A stretch of DNA of 64,000 bases, taken from NCBI RefSeq assembly GCF_000004195.4, contig NC_030683.2, forward strand, positions 5,899,815 through 5,963,814. The letters are read 5' to 3'. Position 1 is the first letter of the stretch, and each line of letters opens with the position of its first letter. The position numbers were made by a program, and so were the translations under genes. Positions 54,691 through 64,000 of this stretch are shown here, piece by piece. The stretch is from Xenopus tropicalis (taxonomy: Eukaryota; Chordata; Amphibia; Anura; Pipidae). Below the pieces are notes generated by a model. It was given only the letters and a program-made list of their open reading frames with translations. It ran no database searches and was not told the DNA's origin.

Positions 54691-56175
54691 ATCCCCCCCC
54701 CCCCCCCCCCCCCCCCCCCCATTGTAAGCAGCAGTCCTGCCCTGCTTTATGGCTGAGATTCTAGCTATCTGTATAACAGAGCATTCTGTCACAGTGGCAC
54801 AGATCCTATCTGATCCCCCCCATTGTAAGCAGCAGTCCTACCCTGCTTTATGGCTGAGATTCTAGCTATCTGTATAACAGAGCATTCTGTCACAGTGGCA
54901 CAGATCCTATCTGATCCCCCCATTGTAAGCAGCAGTCCTGCCCTGCTTTATGGCTGAGATTCTAGCTATCTGTATAACAGAGCATTCTGTCACAGTGGCA
55001 CAGATCCTATCTGATCCCCCCATTGTAAGCAACAGTCCTGCCCTGCTTATGGCTGAGATTCTAGCTATCTGTATAACAGAGCATTCTGTCACAGTGGCAC
55101 AGATCCTATCTGATCCCCCCCATTGTAAGCAGCAGTCCTGCCCTGCTTTATGGCTGAGATTCTAGCTATCTGTATAACAGAGCATTCTGTCACAGTGGCA
55201 CAGATCCTATCTGATCCCCCCATTGTAAGCAGCAGTCCTGCCCTGCTTTATGGCTGAGATTCTAGCTATCTGTATAACAGAGCATTCTGTCACAGTGGCA
55301 CAGATCCTATCTGATCCCCCCCATTGTAAGCAGCAGTCCTGCCCTGCTTTATGGCTGAGATTCTAGCTATCTGTATAACAGAGCATTCTGTCACAGTGGC
55401 ACAGATCCTATCTGATCCCCCCCATTGTAAGCAGCAGTCCTGCCCTGCTTTATGGCTGAGATTCTAGCTATCTGTATAACAGAGCATTCTGTCACAGTGG
55501 CACAGATTCCTATCTGATCCCCCCATTGTAAGCAGCAGTCCTGCCCTGCTTTATGGCTGAGATTCTAGTTATCTGTATAACAGAGCATTCTGTCACAGTG
55601 GCACAGATCCTATCTGATCCCCCCATTGTAAGCAGCAGTCCTGCCCTGCTTTATGGCTGAGATTCTAGCTATCTATATAACAGAGCATTCTGTCACAGTG
55701 GCACAGATCCTATCTGATCCCCCCATTGTAAGCAGCAGTCCTGCCCTGCTTTATGGCTGAGATTCTAGCTATCTGTATAACAGAGCATTCTGTCACAGTG
55801 GCACAGATCCTATCTGATCCCCCCCATTGTAAGCAGCAGTCCTGTCCTGCTTTATGGCTGAGATTCTAGCTATCTGTATAACAGAGCATTCTGTCACAGT
55901 GGCACAGATCCTATCTGATCCCCCCCATTGTAAGCAGCAGTCCTGCCCTGCTTTATGGCTGAGATTCTAGCTATCTGTATAACAGATCATTCTGTCACAG
56001 TGGCACAGATCCTATCTGATCCCCCCCCCCCCCCCCCCCCATTGTAAGCAGCAGTCCTGCCCTGCTTTATGGCTGAGATTCTAGCTATCTGTATAACAGA
56101 GCATTCTGTCACAGTGGCACAGATCCTATCTGCCCCCCCCCCCCCCCATTGTAAGCAGCAGTCCTGCCCTGCTTT
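54691..56175 (+). repeat. ~100-bp minisatellite with variable C-runs (15 copies)
   Basis: Unit 'ATTGTAAGCAGCAGTCCTGC', 'GGCTGAGATTCTAGCTATCT', 'GTATAACAGAGCATTCTGTC', 'ACAGTGGCACAGATCC'. Each unit begins with a C-run: 28 C at 54693-54720, 6-7 C inside the array, 20 C at 56021-56040 and 15 C at 56133-56147. Confidence 0.95.
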
Positions 56176-56594
56176 ATGGCTGAGATTCTCTGCTGTCTGA
56201 TAAAGAGTTTCTGCCTGATCCTTTGGGGGATTCTCTTCACTTTGCAACTTCTTTCTATCTGACAATTTTGGCTAATGTGCGCCTGCTTTATGTACGCTCA
56301 CTTGGTTTTATTGTAGCGCATTACATGGGAAATTTATTGCCTTTATGAACAAACAAATCATCTTCCCCATCTCGTATTTTTCTGGACGTGCGTGGGAGAC
56401 TCGCAGGTTATGGAATGACGACTGAATGGAAAAATGTCATTTCCCACAATGCTGAAAACTGACACATATCCTCAGTTCACCTGCAGCACAGAACTGACAC
56501 TCAAGTACTTGTGACAAATTATATTGTTATATTCATGTCCCAAGTGTAACCCCATTATTTTCCTCCTTATAATGCACAGTCTAATGCCGAGCTC
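56176..56594. other. Unique intron DNA
   Basis: 'GAAAAATGTCATTTCCCACA' and 'TTATTGCCTTTATGAAC' are non-repetitive, perhaps conserved. No exon supported. Confidence 0.4.
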
Positions 56595-57965
56595 ATAACA
56601 ACTCACCCCAAATCCCCCCCTAACTGGCCTTCAGGCTGGGCCCCCTTAGCCCATAACAAGGTTACAGATATATAGAAACATTGGGGTAACAGTCACCCCG
56701 CTATAGTTCCAGGGGTACCCAGGGCACAAATAAGCACTCACCCCAAATCCCCCCCTAACTGGCCTTCAGGCTGGGCCCCCTTAGCCCATAACAAGGTTAC
56801 AGATATATAGAAACATTGGGGTAACAGTCACCCCGCTATAGTTCCAGGGGTACCCGGGGCACAAATAAGCACTCACCCCAAATCCCCCCTAACTGGCCTT
56901 CAGGCTGGGCCCCCTTAGCCCATAACAAGGTTACAGATATATAGAAACATTGGGGTAACAGTCACCCCACTATAGTTCCAGGGGTACCCAGGGCACAAAT
57001 AAGCACCCCAAATCCCCCCCTAACTGGCCTTCAGGCTGGGCCCCCTTAGCCCATAACAAGGTTACAGATATATAGAAACATTGGGGTAACAGTCACCCCG
57101 CTATAGTTCCAGGGGTACCCAGGGCACAAATAAGCACTCACCCCAAATCCCCCCCTAACTGGCCTTCAGGCTGGCCCCCTTAGCCCATAACAAGGTTACA
57201 GATATATAGAAACATTGGGGTAACAGTCACCCCACTATAGTTCCAGGGGTACCCAGGGCACAAATAAGCACCCCAAATCCCCCCCTAACTGGCCTTCAGG
57301 CTGGGCCCCCTTAAGCCCATAACAAGGTTACAGATATATAGAAACATTGGGGTAACAGTCACCCCGCTATAGTTCCAGGGGTACCCAGGGCACAAATAAG
57401 CACTCACCCCAAATCCCCCCTAACTGGCCTTCAGGCTGGGCCCCCTTAGCCCATAACAAGGTTACAGATATATAGAAACATTGGGGTAACAGTCACCCCA
57501 CTATAGTTCCAGGGGTACCCTAGGGCACAAATAAGCACCCCAAATCCCCCCCTAACTGGCCTTCAGGCTGGGCCCCCTTAGCCCATAACAAGGTTACAGA
57601 TATATAGAAACATTGGGGTAACAGTCACCCCACTATAGTTCCAGGGGTACCCAGGGCACAAATAAGCACTCACCCCAAATCCCCCCCTAACTGGCCTTCA
57701 GGCTGGGCCCCCTTAGCCCATAACAAGGTTACAGATATATAGAAACATTGGGGTAACAGTCACCCCACTATAGTTCCAGGGGTACCCAGAGCACAAATAA
57801 GCACTCACCCCAAATCCCCCCCCTAACTGGCCTTCAGGCTGGGCCCCCTTAGCCCATAACAAGGTTACAGATATATAGAAACATTGGGGTAACAGTCACC
57901 CTGCTATAGTTCCAGGGGTACCCAGGGCACAAATAAGCACTCACCCCAAATCCCCCCCTAACTCA
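56595..57965 (+). repeat. ~135-bp minisatellite (10 copies) with a two-unit higher order
   Basis: Unit carries 'TAACTGGCCTTCAGGCTGGG', 'AACAAGGTTACAGATATATA', 'ATTGGGGTAACAGTCACCCC' and 'TTCCAGGGGTACCC'. Units starting 'AAGCACCCCAAAT' (about 57001, 57266, 57533) alternate with 'AAGCACTCACCCCAAAT' over part of the array. Confidence 0.93.
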
Positions 57966-58407
57966 ATAGAGGAATTAATAGAGGTAAGAGAAGGAAACAA
58001 GTGCAGAATTACCTCCCTGGGGCCAAATAGGTTTCAGGTGCAGACAAATGGCTTTCCCTCATTTCCTCCCATTAATGGGAAAGGCTAAATGGTTCCAGTG
58101 TATAACTGGACTCGGTGCCTCAGGTGTATTGACAGCCGGCAGTGTGTCCGGTGCTCACTGTAAGGACATTATTCTGCCTGTTTATCACAGGGAATGGGTT
58201 TTACAGGTACCGGTCCATATGCGGATCAGCAGCAGTAAAACTCATCATCATCTATTTCCATAGAGCAGGGGCCTTACACTCATTTCTCAAACAATGAAAG
58301 CAACATTCTGATTGGTTGCTGATCCATAGCATCCCACCAAAAAAAATAAATAATGATGACTAATTGCAAAGTTGCTAGGAATAGGGCATTCTGTACGAAC
58401 AGATAAC
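57966..58407. other. Intron DNA with a short MITE fragment
   Basis: 58340-58400 ('AAATAATGATGACTAATTGC') is a right-end piece of the 'GTCAGTGACC' MITE. The frame 58048-58263 has no family or splice support. Confidence 0.4.
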
Positions 58408-58904
58408 TTAAACGGGTTGTCGGGAGTAAGAGTCTGAGACAATTTGAAATTGGTCTTCATTTTTTATTATTTGTAGTTTTTTTAATTACTTCACTTTTTG
58501 TTCAGCCGCTCTCCAGTTTGGGAATTTCAGCAGCTGTCAGGTAGCTAGGGTCCCAATTATCTTAGCAACCAGGGAGTGGTTTGAATGAGAGACCGATATA
58601 TTTATGACTAAACGATAAAGTAATAAAAAGTAACAATAACAATAAAACTGGAGCCTCACAGAGCAATAGGTTTTGGCTGCCGGGGTCAGCGACCCCCATT
58701 TGAAAGCTGCAAAGAGTCAGGAAAACTATAAAAATAAATAATGACGACCAACTGAAAAGTTGTATGTTCTATGACGTACTCATACCCCCCAACTGTCCCG
58801 CTTTACGTGGGACAGTCCCGCTTTTTATGGCGCGTCCCGCTGTCCCGGATAGTTCCATGAATGTCCCGCATTGTGGGATGCGCTTGTTGTGCCGGATGTT
58901 CACG

Positions 58905-59062
58905 CTTCGTCGGCTGCTTCGTTATGCCTCTCCTTGTGCAGCGCGACAGGCCCTTTTATAAGGTTGCGCCTGTGGGTGTGACGTCATTACGCACGGGGCG
59001 CAACCTTATAAAAGGGACTGTCGCGCTGCACAAGGAGAGGCATAACGAAGCAGCCGACGAAG
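58905..59062. repeat. Long near-perfect hairpin with a TGACGTCA loop
   Basis: Arms 58905-58970 and 58997-59062 match at all but one position ('GCGACAGGCCC' versus the complement of 'GGGACTGTCGC'). The 26-base loop contains 'GTGTGACGTCATTACG', a CRE-like palindrome. Confidence 0.9.
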
Positions 59063-59069
59063 GCGGAGC

Positions 59070-60533
59070 TCCTATGGGAGGTACTGTGATAGGGGGCTAC
59101 TGTGTATAGGGGGACACTGTGATAGGGGGACACTGTGTATAGGGGGCTACTGTGATAGGGGGACACTGTGTATAGGGGGACACTGTGATAGGGGGACACT
59201 GTGTATAGGGGGCTACTGTGATAGGGGGACACTGTGTATAGGGGGCTACTGTGATAGGGGGACACTGTGTATAGGGGGCTACTGTGATAGGGGGACACTG
59301 TGTATTGGGGGGCACTGTGATAGGGGGACACTGTGTATAGGGGGCTACTGTGATAGGGGGACACTGTGTATAGGGGGCTACTGTGATAGGGGGCTACTGT
59401 GTATTGGGGGGCACTGTGTATTGGGGGGCACTGTGTATTGGGGGGGCTACTGTGTATAGGGGCACTGTGTATGGGGGGCTACTGTGTATGGGGCGGGCTG
59501 CTGTGTATGGGGGTTACTGTGTATGGGGAGACTACTGTGTATGGGCGGGCTGCTGTGTATGGGGGGCTACTGTGTATGGGGGTTACTGTGTATGGGGGGG
59601 CTACTGTGTATGGGCGGGCTACTGTGTATGGGGGGGCTGCTGTGTATGGGGGGGCTGCTGTGTATGGGGGGGCTACTGTGTATGGGGGGGCTGCTGTGTA
59701 TGGGGGGGCTGCTGTGTATGGGGGGGCTGCTGTGTATATGGGGCTACTGTGTATGGGGGTTACTGTGTATGGGGGGGCTACTGTGTATGGGGGGGCTACT
59801 GTGTATGGGGGGGCTGCTGTGTATGGGGGGGCTGCTGTGTATGGGGGGGCTACTGTGTATGGGGGGCTACTGTGTATGGGGCGGGCTACTGTGTATGGGG
59901 CGGGCTACTGTGTATGGGGCGGGCTACTGTGTATGGGGGGAAAAACTGGTACTTAGTTATAACTCACATATAACTGACTGCCTTCTCTCTATATTTGTAT
60001 TTATATGTAGGAGTTGCTATATTGTTTTCCTTAGGTAGTACAGTATGAGGGTATAGCACATTTTTGTCTGCACCCGCCATTTGATCTATATAAAAGGGGT
60101 ATTTTTTTTAAAATGGGGTGTGGTAATTGGGGCGTGACCACAAAAGGGGGCGTGGTCAAAAAATTGGGGGGGCTACTGTGTATGGGGGGGGCTACTGTGT
60201 ATGGGGGGGCTGCTGTGTATGGGGGTTACTGTGTATGGGGGTTACTGTGTATGGGGGTTACTGTGTATGGGGGTTACTGTGTATGGGGGGGCTACTGTGT
60301 ATGGGGGGCTACTGTGTATGGGGGTTACTGTGTATGGGGGTGACTGTGTATGGGGGTTACTGTGTATGGGGGTTACTGTGTATGGGGGTTACTGTGTATG
60401 GGGGGGCTACTGTGTATGGGGGGGCTGCTGTGTATGGGGGGGCTGCTGTGTATGGGGGGCTACTGTGTATGGGGGGGCTACTGTCTATGGGGCTACTGTG
60501 TATGGGGCGGGCTACTGTGTATGGGGGGGCAAA
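59070..60533 (+). repeat. G-rich ~17-bp minisatellite in two blocks
   Basis: Unit 'GGGGGGCTACTGTGTAT'. At 59085-59395 a two-unit form alternates 'GTGATAGGGG' with 'GTGTATAGGGG'. The second block (60170-60533) follows a 230-bp tail that is itself duplicated after it. Frames of up to 196 codons are by-products. Confidence 0.93.
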
Positions 60534-60947
60534 ACTGGTACTTAGTTATAACTCACATATAACTGACTGCCTTCTCTCTATACTTGTATTTATATGTAGG
60601 AGTTGCTATATTGTTTTCCTTAGGTCGTTCAGTATGAGGGTATAGCACATTTTTGTCTGCTCCCGCCATTTGATCTATATAAAAGGGGTATTTTTTTTAA
60701 AATGGGGTGTGGTAATTGGGGCGTGACCACAAAAGGGGGCGTGGTCAAAAAATCTTTTTGTCCCTCTTTTCATTTTTCAAATGTTGGCAGGTATGTGTAC
60801 TAAAAGTCAACTGAAACCCCCACTGAACCCGCAGTCACTTTCCCGCTGCCCCAGAACTCGCTGCGCCGCACAGGGAACCCCCATTGTGTATCTGGTTCTG
60901 TCACTATGAGCCCCGGGCCGTGTCGGTGCAGCTCATTCTCCCTACAG

Positions 60948-61048
60948 ACAAACCAGTGCATCTCTTTTCATCTTCCCTGAGTGACAGCAGTGAAACCCCC
61001 CGTCCCGCCTGGCCCCCCCGCACAACCTGTTCCACTGGTTCTGTCTGG
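60948..61048 (+). CDS. Coding exon of the coiled-coil gene (exon g)
   Basis: Acceptor 'CTCATTCTCCCTACAG'. Joined in phase 1 to exon f, it reads DKPVHLFSSSLSDSSETPRP, then a proline-, tryptophan- and threonine-rich stretch to TGSVW. At 'GTCTGG|GTCAGT' there is a donor like those of exons c and e; this gives 101 bases and exit in phase 0. If that donor is not used, the frame runs on to a stop at 61211-61213, which would make this the last exon. The serine-rich composition suits a disordered C-terminal tail. No polyadenylation signal is evident nearby. Confidence 0.75.
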
Positions 61049-61223
61049 GTCAGTACGTTGCACCCGCCGAGCTATGCAGACTGGGACGTTCCGTCTGCTC
61101 TCACTTCCTATCATTATCCCACACTCTGTCATTCTCACTCCCCCACTTGTCACCTACGTCTCAACCTGCGTTTGGTCGTGTTTTATACCACCTGTCTGTG
61201 CCCCGGGGTATGAGAAACTGTCT

Positions 61224-61633
61224 GCTTCTGGCACCGGCTGCAAACTGCCCGCTTCTGGCACTGGCTGCAAACTGCCCGCTTCTGGCACTGGCTGCAAACT
61301 GCCCGCTTCTGGCACTGGCTGCAAACTGCCCGCTTCTGGCACTGGCTGCAAACTGCCCGCTTCTGGCACTGGCTGCAAACTGCCCGCTTCTGGCACAGGC
61401 TGCAAACTGCCCGCTTCTGGCACCGGCTGCAAACTGCCCGCTTCTGGCACCGGCTGCAAACTGCCCGCTTCTGGCACAGGCTGCAAACTGCCCGCTTCTG
61501 GCACAGGCTGCAAACTGCCCGCTTCTGGCACCGGCTGCAAACTGCCCGCTTCTGGCACCGGCTGCAAACTGCCGCTTCTGGCACCGGCTGCAAACTGCCC
61601 GCTTCTGGCACCGGCTGCAAACTGCCCGCTGTT
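61224..61633 (+). repeat. 27-bp minisatellite, 15 copies
   Basis: Unit 'CTTCTGGCACCGGCTGCAAA' + 'CTGCCCG', with CACCGG, CACTGG and CACAGG variants in runs. It begins 11 bp after the possible stop codon of exon g and is not in its frame. 27 is 3x9, so frames on both strands stay open. Confidence 0.95.
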
Positions 61634-61984
61634 TGGGCACCAAAATACATGGAAAGCAGACCTGGAACATTTTCTAGTTGTTTTGCTCTTTTTTTTTTAA
61701 TCTTTTTTAATAGGAGGGAGTGGGGCCCCCCGGCCTGAGAAAGATACTGTATATCCAGAATGAGGAATGTCCAGCCGTTCCCCCTCCAGCTGTTCCGGTG
61801 CAATTACAGCTGCTGAAAAAATCTGAAATAATATCACCCATTGTCAGCTGGGTTGTCCAGGGCCGGACTGGGCCCTGACCCTAACAGGCCCCGGCGGCCC
61901 AGTCCGGCCAACGGTGTTCCTCCCATGACGCATTAAATTGACACGTACTCATGGCAAGATGTCAGGTGGGGGGTTAGGAAGGCT
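61634..61984. other. Intron or downstream DNA with a GC-rich palindromic repeat
   Basis: 61857-61915: 'CCAGGGCCGGACTGGGCC' faces 'GGCGGCCCAGTCCGGCCA', related to 30565-30860. Otherwise unique. Confidence 0.5.
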
Positions 61985-62785
61985 CAGCGGGGGCCCCTGC
62001 AGGGAGTTAGGGGGTGCAGTGGTGGCCCCTAGGGGGTGAGGGGGATGCAGCCGGCGGGAGCCCCTGCAGGGAGTTAGGGGGTGCAGTGCTGCCCCCTAGG
62101 GGGTGAGGGGGATGCAGCCGGCGGGAGCCCCTGCAGGGGGTTGGGGGGTGCAGCGGTGGACCCTAGGGGGTGAGGGGGATGCAGCCGGCGGGGGCCCCTG
62201 CAGGGGGTTAGGGGGTGCAGCGGTGGCCACTAGGGGGTGAGGGGGACGCGGCCGGCTGGGGCCCCTGTGGGGGTTAGGGGTTGCAGCAGTGGCCCCTAGG
62301 GGGTGAGGGGGATGCAGCCGTCGGGGGCCCCTGCAGGGGGTTAGGGGGTGCAGCGGTGGCCCCTAGGGGGTGCAGGGGATGCGGACGGCGGGGGGTTAGG
62401 AGTTGCAGCGGTGGCCCCTAGGGGGTGAGGGGGATGCAGCCGGCGGGAGCCCCTGCAGGGAGTTAGGGGGTGCAGTGCTGCCCCCTAGGGGGTGAGGGGG
62501 ATGCAGCTGGCGGGAGCCCCTGCAGGGGGTTGGGGGGTGCAGCGGTGGACCCTAGGGGGTGAGGGGGATGCAGCCGGCGGGGCCCCTGCAGGGGGTTAGG
62601 GGGTGCAGCGGTGGCCACTAGGGGTGAGGGGGACGCGGCCGGCTGGGGCCCCTGTGGGGGTTAGGGGTTGCAGCAGTGGCCCCTAGGGGGTGAGGGGGAT
62701 GCAGCCGTCGGGGGCCCCTGCAGGGGGTTAGGGGTTGCAGTGGTGGCCCCTTGGGGGTGCGGGGGATGTGGCGGGCGGGGGTCAC
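61985..62785 (+). repeat. 67-bp G-rich minisatellite, about 12 copies, with a higher-order repeat
   Basis: Unit 'GGGGGATGCAGCCGGCGGGA' + 'GCCCCTGCAGGGGGTTAGGG' + 'GGTGCAGCGGTGGCCCCTAG'. The string 'GTGCAGTGCTGCCCCCTAGG' at about 62081 and 62469, followed by the same run of variants, shows a ~390-bp (six-unit) duplication. Confidence 0.92.
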
Positions 62786-63504
62786 TCCAACCCTGGTGAT
62801 GTCACAGCATCACGAATACGGATTCGTACCCGAAATCTCCATTTCTGCTGCTAGGAACTGATAGAGATTAATGGGACCCTAGGGCCACAACTTTTTTTTT
62901 TTTGCCAAACCCATTGAGCAAATCTGTCCTGTTTCACTTCGCCCAAAAATTCAACAAACTAAATACTGTGAATCCCTGTCTGGCGAAAAAATTCATTCAT
63001 CATTAATGGTTAGCGATTTACTAAAAATCTATCATCTCTCTTTTTTTTATTATTTTCAAACTTGACTAAACCCATTTCCTCGACTGTCTGACATTGAATA
63101 AAGAAATGTGATAGGAAATGCCAGAAAAAGTCGCAAGAAAAAATCCAAAACCGCAACATTTTTTCAATTGTTGTACAAAGAAAACTTTTGAGACAAAAGA
63201 ATGATCTACTTGGAAAGTGAAGGGAGCTCTGCCATTGGCTTCTACATGATCTGGGCGTGTCTTAGCGGATTTTAGCCGTTTAGACGCATAGTAAATCTCA
63301 AAAAAATCATGACTTTTCCAGCAACGTTTAGCAAATTTTTTGTGACGCCGAAACCTCCAAAGTTTCAAAGCAAAATAAAGATCCTCCAGGGAATGGAAAT
63401 CTCCCATGGTCTCGGCAGGTTTTAGCTAGATTTTTAGCCATTTTATCACATAGTAAATGTCAAAAAATTAGCAACTTTTTTTCATGTGACTTTTAGTGCT
63501 AAAA
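62786..63504. other. AT-rich DNA with worn MITE pieces
   Basis: 'CTGTCTGGCGAAAAAATTCA' and 'TTCACTTCGCCCAAAAATTC' at 62930-63000 resemble the ends of the 41178-41743 element. The minus-strand frame 63066-63407 has no support. Confidence 0.4.
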
Positions 63505-64000
63505 AATCCGTTACAAAACCATTATCGAGAAAATTCTAAATTTCAGAAAGGCATCTCCCATAGACTCTATTATAAGGAAGTAATTCTAATTTTTAAAAAT
63601 TATTTCCTTTTCTCTGTAATAATAAAACAGTACCTGTACTTGATCCCAACTAAGATATAATTACCCCTTATTGGGGCAGAACAGCCCTATTGGGTTTATT
63701 TAATGGTTAAATGATTCCCTTTTCTCTGTAATAATAAAACAGTACCTGTACTTGATCCCAACTAAGATATAATTACCCCTTATTGGGGCAGAACAGCCCT
63801 ATTGGGTTTATTTAATGGTTAAATGATTCCCTTTTCTCTGTAATAATAAAACAGTACCTGTACTTGATCCCAACTAAGATATAATTACCCCTTATTGGGG
63901 GCAGAACAGCCCTATTGGGTTTATTTAATGGTTAAATGATTCCCTTTTCTCTGTAATAATAAAACAGTACCTGTACTTGATCCCAACTAAAATATAATTA
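63505..64000 (-). mobile_element. Fourth large copy of the 112-bp-array MITE, reversed, runs off the window
   Basis: Reading the minus strand, the array units ('GATCAAGTACAGGTACTG', 'CCCAATAGGGCTGTTCTGCC') lead into the worn right end with 'GGAAATAATTTTTAAAAATT' and 'GAGTCTATGGGAGATGCC'. At least 3.5 units are visible before 64000. Confidence 0.85.

Larger units (their letters stand above)
58781..60795. mobile_element. 2,015-bp non-autonomous transposon with hairpin and internal arrays
   Basis: Termini 'CATACCCCCCAACTGTCCCG' and 'GTTGGCAGGTATG' are inverted (CATACC..CCAAC). Flanking CGTACT (58775-58780) and TGTACT (60796-60801) look like a 6-bp target duplication with one change, inside the MITE host. 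It holds a 66-base-arm hairpin (58905-59062), 17-bp G-rich arrays (59070-59940; 60170-60533), and a 215-bp segment present twice (59947-60165; 60537-60752). No transposase. Confidence 0.8.
58408..60830 (+). mobile_element. 'GTCAGTGACC' MITE interrupted by a 2-kb transposon
   Basis: The left part (58408-58780) starts 'TTAAACGGGTTGTCGGGA' and has 'GCCGGGGTCAGCGACCCCC'. The right end resumes at about 60797 as 'GTACTAAAAGTCAACTGAAA', the known continuation of 'CTATGACGTACT'. Confidence 0.8.

Noticed and set aside
60981..61700. 239-codon open frame continuing from exon g into the 27-bp array
   Set aside because: It is in a different frame from the one required by exon f; most of its length is the 27-bp repeat.

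Overview
This window reads as vertebrate intronic DNA, and the repeat families point to a clawed frog (Xenopus; X. tropicalis is my best guess). The evidence is many MITE copies with TTAAAGG-type ends and a central 'CCGGGGTCAGTGACCCCC' core, many 'GGTGGCCATACACG' elements, an L2/CR1-like LINE, and two copies of a hAT MITE that I recognise as the SPIN type. There is no bacterial gene, operon, rRNA, tRNA or CRISPR array. Almost all long open reading frames are by-products of tandem repeats, most strikingly where the unit is a multiple of 3 bp (21, 27, 30, 39 or 51 bp).

The one gene I can support lies on the + strand and is broken into small exons: 2167-2324, (candidate 6823-6878), 8170-8248, 9528-9595, 11171-11296, 44420-44474 and 60948-61048. 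Each exon has AG/GT borders. From 8170 onward the reading-frame phases chain without conflict (0->1, 1->0, 0->0, 0->1, 1->0). The encoded protein is rich in E, K, Q and L, coiled-coil-like at first, then a basic and serine-rich tail. I do not recognise the family. Neither the start nor the certain end of the gene is seen.

The rest is repeats. At least 25 minisatellite arrays cover roughly 24 kb (my sum of array bounds). Layout: 1-828 a MITE with a 112-bp internal array; 0.9-2.1 kb MITEs; 2.5-3.4 kb an element with an internal array; 4.5-6.5 kb SPIN, another repeat, a broken LINE and a hAT MITE; 7-12.7 kb MITEs between exons; 13-14 kb a ~130-bp array; 16-17 kb a 21-bp array; 18.5-25.2 kb two 82-bp arrays around a 30-bp array; 26-29.4 kb a duplicated segment with 112-bp and 46-bp arrays; 30-42 kb MITEs, short arrays and possible conserved non-coding blocks; 42.5-43.7 kb a 39-bp array; 44.7-45.7 kb a complete MITE with a 112-bp array; 46.1-47.7 kb a 103-bp array; 48.5-53.9 kb two 51-bp arrays in inverted orientation; 54.7-58 kb ~100-bp and ~135-bp arrays; 58.8-60.8 kb a 2-kb transposon nested in a MITE; 61.2-62.8 kb 27-bp and 67-bp arrays; 63.5-64 kb the 112-bp MITE again, reversed.

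The main message is how minisatellites arise here: several arrays sit inside mobile elements, and in some cases an unexpanded copy of the same element lies in the same window. Several arrays also have higher-order periods. I found no sign of a new enzymatic or defence system.
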